From Thinopyrum elongatum (taxonomy: Eukaryota > Streptophyta > Magnoliopsida > Poales > Poaceae), in contig CM022302.1 in NCBI GenBank assembly GCA_011799875.1, positions 101,682,237 through 101,746,236 on the forward strand: a DNA stretch of 64,000 nt. Reading direction: 5' to 3'. Made by a program: the position numbers and the translations under genes. The notes under the pieces are model-generated. The model was given only the letters and a program-made list of their open reading frames with translations. It was not told the origin of the DNA and did no database searches. Below, piece by piece: positions 22,029 to 33,098 of this stretch (position 1 is its first letter; every line of letters starts with the position of its first letter).

Positions 22029-22647
22029 TGAAAGTGCAACTAATCCCCGGGTGGTTTTGGTATTTCATAAAAACATATAGCTCATTGAACTAATATCCTT
22101 TCAAGTTCAATATTTCAGAAAGTTCAATGATTGGCATGGCATGGACTAGAGATGTGGACCCCTCAAAATGCTAAGGACAAAGATTGGCAAAGGCTCAAGA
22201 CTCTTCATTTTCATTTTAGTGATCCAAGATCACATTGAGTCCATAGGAAAGCCAATACTATTAAAAGGGGATGAGGTGTTGCTTAATGATCTACTTGCTC
22301 AAAGTGCTTAGTGATATTGCTCCAAAACCCTCAGCCACTTTCTCACTTCCACATATGTCCAAAACCTAAAGTCAAACTCGGCCCCACCGATTTGATCTAT
22401 ACAGCGCCACCGAGTTCTTTTGACATAGCCACTGCCAGAAACCCTAGACAATTCAATCTCACCGATACAGATCTCGGTCTCACCGAGATGGCATTGCAAA
22501 CTCTCTATTTCCCTACGTAACATTTTGGTCTCACCGAAATGAGCGATCGGTCCCACCGAGTTCGCATTGCAAACTCTCTGTTTCCCTTCGTAACATTTCG
22601 GTCCCACCGAAATGAGCGATCGGTTCCACCGAGTTTGCCTGACCAAC
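22029..22647 (+). repeat. 3' LTR of H, segment 1
   Basis: The start of the 3' LTR, up to the insertion of Gypsy element C. The last five bases (CCAAC, 22643-22647) are the target-site copy. A dense set of CGGT..ACCG motifs lies in 22373-22640. Confidence 0.88.
22373..22640. repeat. Cluster of CTCGGTnnnACCGAG-type motifs in H LTR
   Basis: About eight copies, for example CTCGGTCTCACCGAG, TCGGTCCCACCGAAA and TCGGTTCCACCGAG. The central three bases and last base vary while both arms hold. Confidence 0.8.
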
Positions 22648-23574
22648 TGTCGGTGCAACAAACCCTAGGTCCGTTGCCCAGACTGTGCACAGGCACAAGA
22701 GCAAGACCACAGCACCAAGGTTAGATTTGAGCACAAAGGGTCAGTTCTTCGAAGGACCAACATGCAGCACAAGAAGACCAAGACTAGCCAGAGAAGCAAG
22801 ATACTGCTAAAGAAGATACCTCCCTTGCTGGGCAGGCGAGCCTGGCAAGGATGGGGTTACCCCCGGAAGCAAGCCTTTAGGACATCCCGGCAGGCCTGCC
22901 GGGGCTTGCGGAGGCAAAACCATCTCACCGCACCACCTCATCACAACGCACGTCGTTGATCAGTGCGGTGTCAAGCTCCAAAGTGACTAAGTAGCTACTA
23001 TTCGCCACATGGCAGCCACTTCCTACAAGAAATACCTCCAGACGACACCCGTCCTGCGACGTGTCGAGCGAGCTGGCGCGAAGCTGGCAAAATAGCCCGG
23101 CAGGGCCTGCCGGGCAAGCTACGATGTGACGTTGAGCGGGGCATTTAATGCGCTCTGTTAGTCTATAGAATTAGGTATGATAGCACTGTTTGCCATCTAA
23201 TCAGTGCATAATGACTGATTTGCCACTGTGGTGACCCTTTTATCTATAAAAGGAGGCCCAGGGCAACCGTAGAAGAGGTTGGATGGTGGGTTGGCTGATC
23301 CACCCCCTCACATATTTGTACGCGCGTAGCCATTTCGCCCCAAGGCAACCCTGCCGGGCAAGCGTGTTGCGCCCACCACCATTTTTCCACCATCAATCCA
23401 CCAAAGCAGGAGTAGGGTTTTACGCCTCATGGCGGCCTGAACCTGGGTAAAGACTGCCCGCGAGATCTCTGTCGTGCTGTCCCCCGCTCCTCTGCTCTTT
23501 GTGCAACGTGCCATCCCCCCGCCGAACCGGCAAGGGACTCTTGGTCCCATAGGTGGCCGTGGTTTCCTGCGACA
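22648..23574 (+). repeat. 5' LTR of element C
   Basis: 927 bp, matching 40577-41503 with a few percent visible differences. It carries frequent CCGGCAGG/GCCTGCCGGG sequences. Confidence 0.92.
23245..23251 (+). promoter_or_regulatory. TATA box of C 5' LTR
   Basis: TATAAAAGGAGG, conserved in all four LTRs of C and D. Confidence 0.75.
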
Positions 23575-23576
23575 TC

Positions 23577-23597
23577 TTTGGCGCGCTAGGTAGGGGG
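23577..23597 (+). other. Putative primer binding site of C
   Basis: TTTGGCGCGCTAGGTAGGGG directly after the LTR. D has the same sequence with C in place of T. Position and conservation suggest a tRNA primer site; the tRNA is not identified. Confidence 0.6.
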
Positions 23598-23620
23598 ATC
23601 ACTTGCACGAACCTGACAGC

Positions 23621-24355
23621 GTGAGCAGTGCATCATCTTCATTGCCATTTCCGTCATCAACGGCTCCATCGACTATAGCGCCCAAGAAGAAACCCGGTGC
23701 TTCAGCTCACCCATCCACCTCGAAGGCTCCGCTGCCCGCGGCCGCCAATGCCGCAGGGGACGCGGAGGCACACGAGGATGTGGGTGCTGCGGGGGACGCG
23801 GTCGACGCAGGCGGTGTCGTCACTACCTCCCTCGCAGCCGAAACAGGAGCAGGAGTCGCCGGAGGAGAGCAGCATCAGCAACCCCCCGGTGGCCGTACTC
23901 CACGAGGTACGGGCGAAGGGGTTATTCCATCTATACCTCTTCCCCTCGCCGAAGGGCACAACCACAGCGGTGGCGCCCAGACTGGGGCGAATCGCTGCCC
24001 TCCGGCCGCCCCTGCCACTGGTGCGACCGCAGCGCGCGTGCCTCCCCTAGAGCGGGTCGACCCAACCGCTGTGCCCAATGGAGCTACAGGTCCTCAAGTG
24101 CCTTCGCCGCATCGCCGTGCCATCCAAGTGGCTGGCTCACAACAACGAGGGCGCGGCGCCGTCGCCACCGGCACCGTCAGGAGCCAGGCGACATTGCGAT
24201 CTGCATCATCATCACCGATGCCAAGTACTGCTACGGAGGACATGGCGCGGGCTCAACTGCTGTTGAGGTTCCCGCCGACGGCCGATCAGACGGATGAATG
24301 GAGAGCCACCATTCAGAGTCTGATCGGTTTCGCTGAGGCTGGGGGCTCACAGTGA
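23621..24355 (+). pseudogene. gag: Gag N-terminal extension (element C)
   Basis: An Ala/Pro/Ser/Gly-rich low-complexity region of about 245 codons. The start codon used in element D (ATG at 42695) is GTG here (23621), so the start is lost. It ends at TGA 24353-24355, where D has CGA. A frameshift separates it from the gag core. Confidence 0.7.
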
Positions 24356-25731
24356 GCTGGCCCGCCACGACCTCCCCAAGCGACGACAACGGCTTGCGCT
24401 ACTGGCTGTACAGAAGGGGCCACACCCACGATGCAGTCCCCACCGCGGAACCAGCGCGGGCACGGCAGATCCATGAACCCGACGACGTCTCGATGGCCTC
24501 TTCCGACGCTCGAGCATGTCCAGGCCAGCGGCGAACCCCAGAGGACCGGCGGAGGGGAGGCACGCACGTCGTCATTGAGCGACGCCATGACGACCACTGT
24601 CGGACCAATGGGTGCGATGGTCCTGACGTCGACGAGCCTGCGATCGAGGACGGCGGGTGCCTGCCTTTCGAGGTTGCGTGCCCTGCCTTTACTCGTGAGC
24701 TGCGGCAAGTCCGTTGGTCGTCCGTTCGCACGTTCAAGCCGGAGATACCCGAGAAATACGATGGAAGGCTGAACCCGGCAGAGTTCTTGAGCATCTACAC
24801 CATCGCTGTTCAAGCTGCCGGAGGAAGAGATGAAAAGGTGTTTGCCAACTACTTCCCTTTGGCACTCAAGTCCAACGTGAGGTCTTGGCTGATGCACCTT
24901 CCGGAGAACTCCATTTCGTCATGGGCTGACCTGTGCCATGAGTTCATTGGCGCCTTCACGGGCGGCCATCAAGAACCTGGACGGCCCAGCGACTTGCAGA
25001 TTCTCCAACAGAAAGAAGGAGAGACTCTCCGCAAGTATTTGCAGAGATTCAGCAGAGTCCACAGAAACATCCCAAATATCCATCCAGTGGCTGTGATAGC
25101 TGCCTTCCAGTCCAATGTGCGCAATCGCAGTATACGTTCTAAGATGAATGTGCGGTTGCCCAAGACTATGAAGGAGCTTCACACTTTGGTGGACAAGTGT
25201 GCTCGGATGGAGGAGGGAAGAAAACTCCCTAGAGAGGAAGATTACATCGACTTCGACTCAGAGGATGATGATGAATCCACCAGTCCAAAGAAGCAGAGCA
25301 AGAAGCGTAACAAGAGGCGCAAGGATAAGACAGTGATGACCGTCGAAAGATCGGGCACGCTTAGTACCGGCAAGAAGGCTAAAGCCGAAGCCCTCGGCAA
25401 GGAAGCTACCGTGTGCGCTGACTGCCGGGAGGCTGCGGCTGCCGAGAGAGCTGGGAAAGGCGATGGGCCGTACTGCAAGATCCATCAGACCAAGGACCAC
25501 GATATCCAAGAGTGTCATCAGGTTGAGCAGCTCATCAAGAGGCAGAGGGCTGAATATGAGAAGCGTGATAAGGAAAAAGGTCAGAATGGCGCTGGCGGGA
25601 AGGGCCGAGGCAGTGAAGCAAATCGCCCCGGCAAGGCTTTTCGGAACTAAGGAAAACCCGCCAGAGGCCGAGAGAAGGGAGTTTGTAATGGTGAGAGTGA
25701 TGGAGGGGATGAAGAGGAAACCAACGAGTAG
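24356..25731 (+). pseudogene. gag: Gypsy Gag core and zinc knuckle (element C)
   Basis: Contains the Retrotrans_gag fold: EKYDGRLNPAEFLSIYTIAV, SWADLCHEFIGAF, EGETLRKYLQRFSRVHR, LPKTMKELHTLVDK. A Lys/Arg/Asp-rich linker follows, then a CX2HX4HX4C knuckle (YCKIHQTKDHDIQEC near 25470-25515). TAA at 25648 and TAG at 25729 replace the CAA and CAG codons of element D. Gag packages the RNA into particles; here it is broken. Confidence 0.85.
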
Positions 25732-26612
25732 GAATTCCAAAAGCCCACTGATGCCCTGTGCATTGATGGGGGTGCATCTTTGCACTCCTCTCACCGCCAA
25801 CTTAAATGGTGGGCGCGTGAGGTCAATGCCATGGAGCCAGCGGCAGAGTCTCGGAAGCCTCTCAAATGGTCATGCACGCCCATCATTTTTGACGAAGAGG
25901 ACCACCCTGACCGCACCACTGCGGTAGGGTGTTTGCCATTGTTGGTCTCTCCGACGATTCGCAACCTCAAAGTCACAAAGATGTTGGTTGACGGCGGGGC
26001 CGGGTTGAATCTGACTTCCCCAAAGGTTATCAGCAAGCTTCAGATATCAGAGGAAGAGCTAAAGGTCACGGCACATTTCGAGGAATTAATCCCGGCAGGA
26101 GTCATCCCAAGGGAAAGATCACGTTGCCAATGACGTTTGGGGGAGAACTGAACTATCGGACTGAGAAGGTTGTGTTTGATGTGGTAGACCTCCCCCTGCC
26201 ATACAATGGGATCCTTGGACGCCCAGCTCTGGCAAAATTCATGGCGGCGTCCCACTACGCCTACAACACTTTGAAGATGCCAGGGCCGGTAGGAGTCATT
26301 TCCATTCCAACGGATGAGAAAGACGCAATCATTTGCGTGGATAAGATGTACCGGGACGCAGTCGCGGCAGAAGCCATGGCAGCAGCAGTTCCCGCCAAGG
26401 AAAACAGAGGAAAGAAGAAGGACAGCAGGGACACCAGCAAGGAATCTGGGAAGCGTACCTCTTTGGAGTGCGCTGCGCCTGTAGATGACTTGCCGGAGAG
26501 TTCCAATAGTAAGAGATCCAAGGTCGCTGCACCACATGTGAAGAAGGTCCCGGCAGGCCTGACTGGCATTGATGGTACCTTCACTATCAGTGCCACCCTT
26601 GATGACAAATAG
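25732..26612 (+). pseudogene. Gypsy aspartic protease region (element C)
   Basis: Pepsin-like protease with the active-site region MLVDGGAGLNL (Asp codon at 25990) and the later YNGILGRPALAKF block typical of Tat protease. A one-base loss near 26070 shifts the frame. The TAG at 26610-26612 separates it from RT in the same frame and also occurs in element D. Confidence 0.75.
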
Positions 26613-27740
26613 GAAAGCGCGCTCGTTGCCTTCCTGCGGGCGAATGTCGATGTGTTTGCCTGGCAACCATCTGATATCCCCGGTGTTCCCAGGGAGGTAA
26701 TCAAGAACCACCTTGCTGTCTGCCCACATGCCCGACCCGTCAAGCAGAAGGTTCGAAAGCAGGCCTTGGAGAGACAGCAGTTCATTGCCGAAGAGATTAA
26801 GAAGCTTGAGGCAGCTGGTCTGGTCAGAGGAGTACTGCACCCAACATGGTTAGCAAACCCAGTGGTCATGCGAAAGGCTAACGGGAAATGGAGGCTTTGC
26901 ATTGATTTCACAAATCTCAACAAAGCTTGCCCGAAGGACCCCTTTCCCTTGCCGTGCATTGACCAGATCATGGACTCCACTTCAGGTTGTGACTTGCTCT
27001 CTTTTCTGGATGCATATTCTGAGTATCATCAGATCTTCATGTCCAAGGAAGACGAAGAGAAGACCTCCTTCATCACCCCTTGTGGCACGTACTGCTTTGT
27101 GCGCATGCCTTTCGGGTTAAAGAGTGCCGGGTCCACTTTTGCAAGAACAGTCCAGATTGGTTTTGAACCACAGTTACACAGAAACATTGAGGCTTATATG
27201 GATGATATTGTGGTCAAGACCAAGGACAGATCAACCCTTATCCAGGATTTGGAGGAAACATTGGCTAATTTGCGCAAGATCAACTTGAAGCTAAATCCGG
27301 AGAAGTGTGTGTTTGGCGTTCTCTCCGGCAAGCTACTTGGGTTCTTCGTGTCCCATCATGGGATTAAAGCCAACCCCGACAAGATCAAGGCTATCGAGCA
27401 GATCCAGTCACCCAGGACAGTCAAGGATGTGAGGTGTCTGACAGGGTGCATTGCCGCGCTTAGCAGATTCATCTCCAAGTCTGCCGAGCGCGCCCTGCCG
27501 TTCTTCAAAATTTTGAAGAAGTCAGGGCCCATGAAGTGGACCGCAGAAGCTGATGCAGCCCTACAAGATTTGAAGACCTACTTGTCATCTGTGCCCACTT
27601 TGGTTGCCCCCAAGCCACAAGAGTCGTTGCTGCTATATCTAGCGGTAACTAATCAAGTGGTCAGCGCAGCCCTAGTGGCACAGCGGGAAGTAGAGGAAAC
27701 AGAGAGTGAGCAAAGCCCGGCAGGACTGGATAAGGATTAG
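26613..27740 (+). pseudogene. pol: Gypsy reverse transcriptase (element C)
   Basis: RT blocks in order: LRANVDVFAWQPSDIPGVP, GKWRLCIDFTNLNKACPKD, FLDAYSEYHQI (usually SGYHQI), MPFGLKSAGSTF, and the catalytic YMDDIVVKT at about 27195-27220. The start of a first RNase H follows (KWTAEADAALQDLK). It ends at TAG 27738, where D has CAG. RT copies element RNA to DNA. All catalytic aspartates are present, but the ORF is cut off on both sides. Confidence 0.9.
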
Positions 27741-28472
27741 GACAGAGAAGAGCACGGCAGCAGGGACAACCCCAAGGACGCGGTAAGGAAGAAAGTTGTG
27801 TAGCGCCCAGTGTACTTCATTAGTTCCCTGTTACAAGGGGCTAGATCGAGGTACTCTGGTGTGCAAAAGTTGTTTTTTGCCCTCATCATGGCCTCAAGGA
27901 AACTGCGCCACTACTTCCAAGCCCATGAGATCATGGTTGTCACCCGCTTTCCGTTGCAAAGGATACTCCGGAACCCCGAGGCTACCGGCAGAATAGTGGA
28001 ATGTGCTTTGGAGTTATCCAGCTTTGGCCTGAAATTTGAGAGCACATCAACAATTCAGAGCAGGGCATTGGCAGAGTTTATTGCAGAATGGACGCCAACC
28101 CCTGATGAGGAAATACTGGAAACAGTTACCCCCGGCAAGGAGGCGCCCCAAGAATGGATCATGTATTTCGATGGTGCCTTCTCCCTGCAAGGTATAGGGG
28201 CTGGCGTGCTTCTTGTTGCTCCCATGGGAGAGCATTTGAAGTACGTCGTCCAGATGCACTTTCCTAGGAAGGAGGCAACCAACAATACAACAGAGTATGA
28301 AGGGCTCCTTGCCGAGCTCAGGATTGCCATAGAATTGGGAATTAAGAAGCTGATCATTCGAGGAGATTCACAACTTGTGGTGAGACAAGTCAACAAGGAT
28401 TACCAAAGTCCATTGATGGAGGCATACATTGAGGAAGTGAAAAGATTGGAGGAGCGCTTTGACGGATTCTAA
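27741..28472 (+). pseudogene. pol: Connection region and second (archaeal-type) RNase H (element C)
   Basis: In frame with RT after TAG codons at 27738 and 27801. FALIMASRKLRHYFQAHEI ends the first RNase H. MYFDGAF, TNNTTEYEGLLAELR and IRGDSQLVVRQV are the catalytic blocks of a second, plant/archaeal-type RNase H, a Tat-lineage hallmark. TAA at 28470 (CAA in D) falls before the last catalytic Asp, which sits in AENSIADHLSK downstream. Confidence 0.85.
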
Positions 28473-29297
28473 ACGGAGCACGTACCCCATGCGGAAAATA
28501 GCATAGCTGATCATCTGTCAAAGTGTGCTGCACAAAAACTTCCTATGGAACCAGGAACTTTTGTTCTCCATCTTACTCAGCCCTCTGTATCCCCAGCAAC
28601 AATGGCTAGAAAAAGGAGGAAGTTGGACTCCAGTAAGCCTCTCCCGGTAGAGCCTCCCGGGGCTCCTGGTAGGGACCCTGCCGGAAACAACTCCCCATCG
28701 CTTGCCGGGCTGCGCTCTCCTGGCGGGCCTCTGGTCCCCGTGGTCGAGAAATGCGCTCCCGCAGATGAGGAGGTGCCGCTAGTCCTTGTTGCCGAGCCCA
28801 AGGCTCCAACTTGGGCAAGGCACATACTCCATTTCCTCCAAACTGGAGAACTTCCCGATGGGCAAGAGGAAGCTGAAAGAGTAGCCCGGAGGGCCAGTAT
28901 GTATCAGTTTGTCGATGACACTCTATACAGAAGAAGGCCCAATGGTGTGAAATTGAAGTGCATCTGCCAGGAAGAAGGAAAGGAACTGCTGGCGGAAATA
29001 CACAACGGCATGTGCGGCTCCCACATTGGATCAAGGGCATTAGTTGGGAAAGCATTCCGACAAGGATTCTATTGGCCCACAGCCCTCCATGATGCGGTCG
29101 AGCTAGTCACCAAGTGTGAAGCCTGCCAGTTCCATTCCAAGAACATCCATCTGCATGCACAAGCTCTTCAGACAATCCCTTTGTCAGGGCCGTTTTGGTC
29201 TAGGGGCTCGATATCCTCGGCTCTTTCCCCCGAGCTGCCGGGGGCTTTGAATTCTTGTTCGTTGCCCTCGAAAAGTTTACAAAGTGGCCGGAAGTAG
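28473..29297 (+). pseudogene. pol: Integrase zinc-binding domain and start of core (element C)
   Basis: After a Pro/Ser-rich linker, residues MYQFVDDTLYRRRPNGVKL lead into an HHCC zinc-binding domain (EIHNGMCGSHIG .. KCEACQFH). A frameshift near 29200 then destroys the first catalytic Asp segment that is intact in D (GLDILDPFP). Confidence 0.85.
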
Positions 29298-30046
29298 ATG
29301 CTGTGAGAAAGGTGACTGCTCAGTCAGCTATCAAGTACTTGAAAGGATTGGTGTGGCGCTTCGGGGTCCCTGCACAGATCATCACCGACAACGACACCTA
29401 ATTCACGAGCCGCTCCTTCATGCAATACGTTCATGCCCTCGGAAGCAAGATCTCATTCGCTTCTGTGGCACATCCCAGAAGCAATGGACAAGCTGAGAGG
29501 GCGAACACTGAAGTGCTGCGAGGACTCAAGACAAGAACATTTGATACGCCGCAGAAGTGCGGCAGGCGATGGATTGATGAGCTGCCAGTAGTTCTCTGCT
29601 CCCTCAGAATGACACCAAACCCAGCTACCGGACAGACTCCCTTCTCCCTAGTTTATGGGGCAGAAGCGGTTATCCCCATGGAACTCATTTACGGTTCTCC
29701 TCGAGTGTTTTCCTATGATGAAGTAGCGCAGGATCAGCACCGGCATGACGATGCTGTGCTTCTCGAGGAGAACCGTCTCCGGGCTGCTACGCGTGCTGCA
29801 TGCTATCAGCAAGCCCTGCGTCGCTATCACAGCCGCAGGGTTCATGCCCGTTGTTTTGACGAAGACGACCTTGTCCTTAGGCGCGTTCAGTCTGCCAAGG
29901 GTACAAACAAGTTGACGCCAAAGTGGGAAGGCCCTTACCGGTTAGTTCGAGTCACCAGACCTGGCACAGTCCATCTGGAGAACAGAGATGGCATTCAATT
30001 GCAAAACTCATGGAACATTGAGCATCTCCGCAAGTTCTACCCGTAA
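29284..30046 (+). pseudogene. pol: Integrase core and C-terminus (element C)
   Basis: Continues in another frame with KWPEVDAVRKV and FGVPAQIITDNDT, TAA at 29399 (CAG in D), NGQAERANTEVLRGLK with the catalytic Glu, and a long C-terminal region ending SWNIEHLRKFYP. It inserts the DNA copy; inactive here. Confidence 0.88.
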
Positions 30047-30907
30047 GGCATGGATGCCGGGCCCTGCCCGGCAGCCACCCTTTTGTACAGGCCTTGCCTC
30101 AGTTGCATGTAACCCCTTGTACAAAGCCAGGCGCAGACCCTGAGCAGCAGAGAAATGAATGAAGCGCTGGGGGGCCCCGACAAGTTGCATGCATGCATAA
30201 GCATTTCATGAGCATTGCATACTCATGTAGATAGGATCGCATCTTGCATCATTTCCATCTGCATAAAGCTGCAGGTTCCTACCGAGGACTTGGCCTTTAA
30301 AGGGAGATGGAAAGATAGACCAACACTACGATCTCCGGCAAGCCAAACAGATAAGTTCTATCTCTTATCCATACGTGTTCTGTAGGTAAAAACTTGTGCA
30401 TGAGAAAACCTCGCCACCTTTTGAAACTTAGGTGCTCCCATCTTTTGACACGAATGTTGCTTCGGTTAGGATGGTCGCAGTAGCCTCTGATGAAGAAAGA
30501 TTGGCGGGGGGCTGGTCCCTCATTACAATTTGTGCTCGGCAAGCTTAGCTCCCCGGTAGCCAAATAGAGGGTACCAGCAGAATAGCCTACCGGGGAAACT
30601 CGTTTATTTTAATATAGAGGCATTTCACCTCTGCATGGCCATATACATGCATGAGTCCCCGACAAGGTTTATCTTTTTCATTGATATGCTTCAAACAAGT
30701 ACAAACCTTACAGGACACAAACATGGATACGAGAGATTACATTATTTGAACTAAAATTTAGCAAGTACCTACAGATTTAAGATTGAAAAAAGATAAGTAC
30801 CCCTAATTCCCTTCTTGTCCCTCTCCTCCTAAGCAGGGCGGTAGAAGGCGAAGAGGGCAAAAGGAGCGCCCGGGCAGAAGTCTAGCCTGGCCCCGTCGGG
30901 CTACAGG
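30047..30907 (+). other. 3' spacer of C before element B
   Basis: Non-coding sequence after integrase, collinear with D 49157-50090. It ends at GGGCTACAGG, where B inserted. Confidence 0.7.
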
Positions 30908-33083
30908 TGTAGGAGATATGCCCTAGAGGCAATAATAAATGTTATTGATTATCTCCCTGTTCATAATTAGGTTTATGTTCCATGCTATAACTGCTATGGT
31001 TCTCGAGTCTGCAAATAAAACGAGGCTCGGAGGAAGACTCATATGCACGTGTGGAATAATAAACGGTAATATGTATTCCTAGTCTGGCCTCTAAGACTAG
31101 CTCAAGTATTGCATGATGGTTCTGTTTTCTTGATCATGGGCATGTCTATGCCAGCAATTTTGAGGGCACAGTGTTAGAAGAACATTTGTGTTGAATCGAC
31201 CCAAATTGATGTTATGCTATGAGTTACATTCGTCACATATTAATGGTTAATAACACAGAGATGGTTAATGTTTGCAAAATTCCTTAGACCATGAGAGTGT
31301 CGAGTTTCTTCATACTTGCTTCATGAACTTTGGGGTTTGTTAAACGTCATCCGTAAATGGGTGGCTATTACGGCGGCTTACGGGTTCATGGAAAAGTGTG
31401 TCAAGTAACTTGATAGCTCTAGATTGGGATTTGCTCCTCCGACGATGGAGAGATATCTCTGGGCCCTCTCGGTGTTACGGTATCCATCATCGTCTGGCCA
31501 GACACTTTGTGATTTGATCACAGGGATGCCGGAACACGGTAACGAGAAAAGAGAACAATACCGGTAACGAGGTAACTGTCATAGTGGACAAGTTGTTGAT
31601 CCACGGAAATGCCTACATGTCTAACCTCGGGTATTTGTAACATATCGTGAAGCAACAGGAATAGCACACGGCAACTGGAGGTTCACTCGAATATTCATTC
31701 GTGTGGGTATAGGGGTCAATATGGGTGTCCACGGCTCCGATGTTGATCATTGATCGGAAGGTGTTCCGTGTCATGTCTATACTTCACCGAACCTATAGGG
31801 TCACACGCTTAAGGGTCATCTATCTGCTGAATACTAGACAGGGAGTCTGAGAGAAAATCACCGAAAAGTTTCGGAGACAACGGAAGAGTTCCGGAGAGAG
31901 AACACTGAAAAAGTTTCGGTAAAACCGAAAAGTTGTTTCGGATAAAACCATTGATCCAAAAAGGTTTCGGCAAGCACCGGGAATGTTTTGGAGGTTGCCA
32001 GATTGGTCTGGTAATTTCTGGAATTTTTCTGGAGAAAAAACCGGAAAAAAAAGTTTCGGAGCTGCCGGAGTTGTTTACCGGGTAAACAAAGATGGTTTTA
32101 AATTAAACCACCATACTGGAAATGTTCCAGAGCGCGTCCAGATAATTTTAGAGGGTGCCGGAAATGTTCTGGGACCTTCTGGAATTTTTCAGAAATAATA
32201 GTCGCGGAAAACATCTTGTCCCAGCGTGAGGGGACAAGATCCCACGGATCATGGGGGCTGTTTTTGGGCTGTTTTTGGGGGGGCCCCCTTTGGGAGCAGC
32301 CCCCTTGTGGCTGGACAAAATGTTGGCGGGGGCCCCCATGGTAGGGGGCAGCCCCCACAAATGGTGGAGAGTGTTGGGAGGAAGGTGGGGCCCCATGGGG
32401 GAACACCATGGACAAGGGAACATGTTTTTCCCTTGTTTGGTGGGAACATGTTCTCCTTGTTTTGTGGGAACATGTTTTCCCCATGTTTAGTGGGCTGAAT
32501 TTTCAGCCCCCTCCACCCCTTCCACCACTATATAAGGAGGAGGAGAGGTGCTCTCCAACTCCACTCCAACTCTCTCACACAAGCCATGCATGATCTGGCA
32601 TTCTCTCTCCCTCCCACGAAATAGTTTCGTAGTGCCGAAAGGCTGTCTGGGTTCCGGTGGGAACTAGTTCTGGACGGCGAAGCCCTGCCGGATAGATGGC
32701 ACCGTATGTGTGCAACCCCGTAGAGAGGTCGTAGTTTCGTCCTTTTGCCCGAGGGGCTGTTCGAGTGTCCTCCCGAAGGGCTGTCCGAGTGACGGTCCGA
32801 GTTCTGTGAGTCCTCCCGAAGGGCTGTCCACGACACCGTCCGGGGGACTGTCCGACCGCCTCCCGGAGGGCTGTCCGAGTGGCGGATGAGGGAGTACATC
32901 CTCGCAGTTGGGAGGTTGTAAATCCTAGCTGCGGGGATCTGCACCGACGATCGTCATCGACTCTACTTCCGCTGCGCTACGAGTCGGTAACGAAAATGAT
33001 CAAACCTTGTATGCAGTCTCCATAGTGGTCCTGGGCTGGTGCGTAGGTCGGAAAATTTTTGTTTTCTACTGCGTTCCCCAACA
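30908..33083 (+). repeat. 5' LTR of element B
   Basis: 2176 bp, from TGTAGGAGATATGCCC to GCGTTCCCCAACA. Confidence 0.93.
32529..32535 (+). promoter_or_regulatory. TATA box of B 5' LTR
   Basis: TATATAAGGAGG about 550 bp before the LTR end, followed by a CT-rich stretch. Confidence 0.7.
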
Positions 33084-33084
33084 G

Positions 33085-33098
33085 TGGCATCATGAGCC
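33085..33098 (+). other. Primer-site-like sequence of B
   Basis: TGGCATCATGAGCC one base after the LTR. It resembles a diverged form of the initiator-Met site TGGTATCAGAGC. A has the same sequence. Confidence 0.55.

Noticed and set aside
24313..24897. 194-codon minus ORF over the gag of C (also 24399-24794, 26040-26980, 45382-45921)
   Set aside because: Shadow of the plus-strand gag-pol frame; no domain on the minus strand.
30047..30907. Possible extra gene after integrase in C
   Set aside because: No ORF shared with D in the same frame; treated as non-coding spacer.
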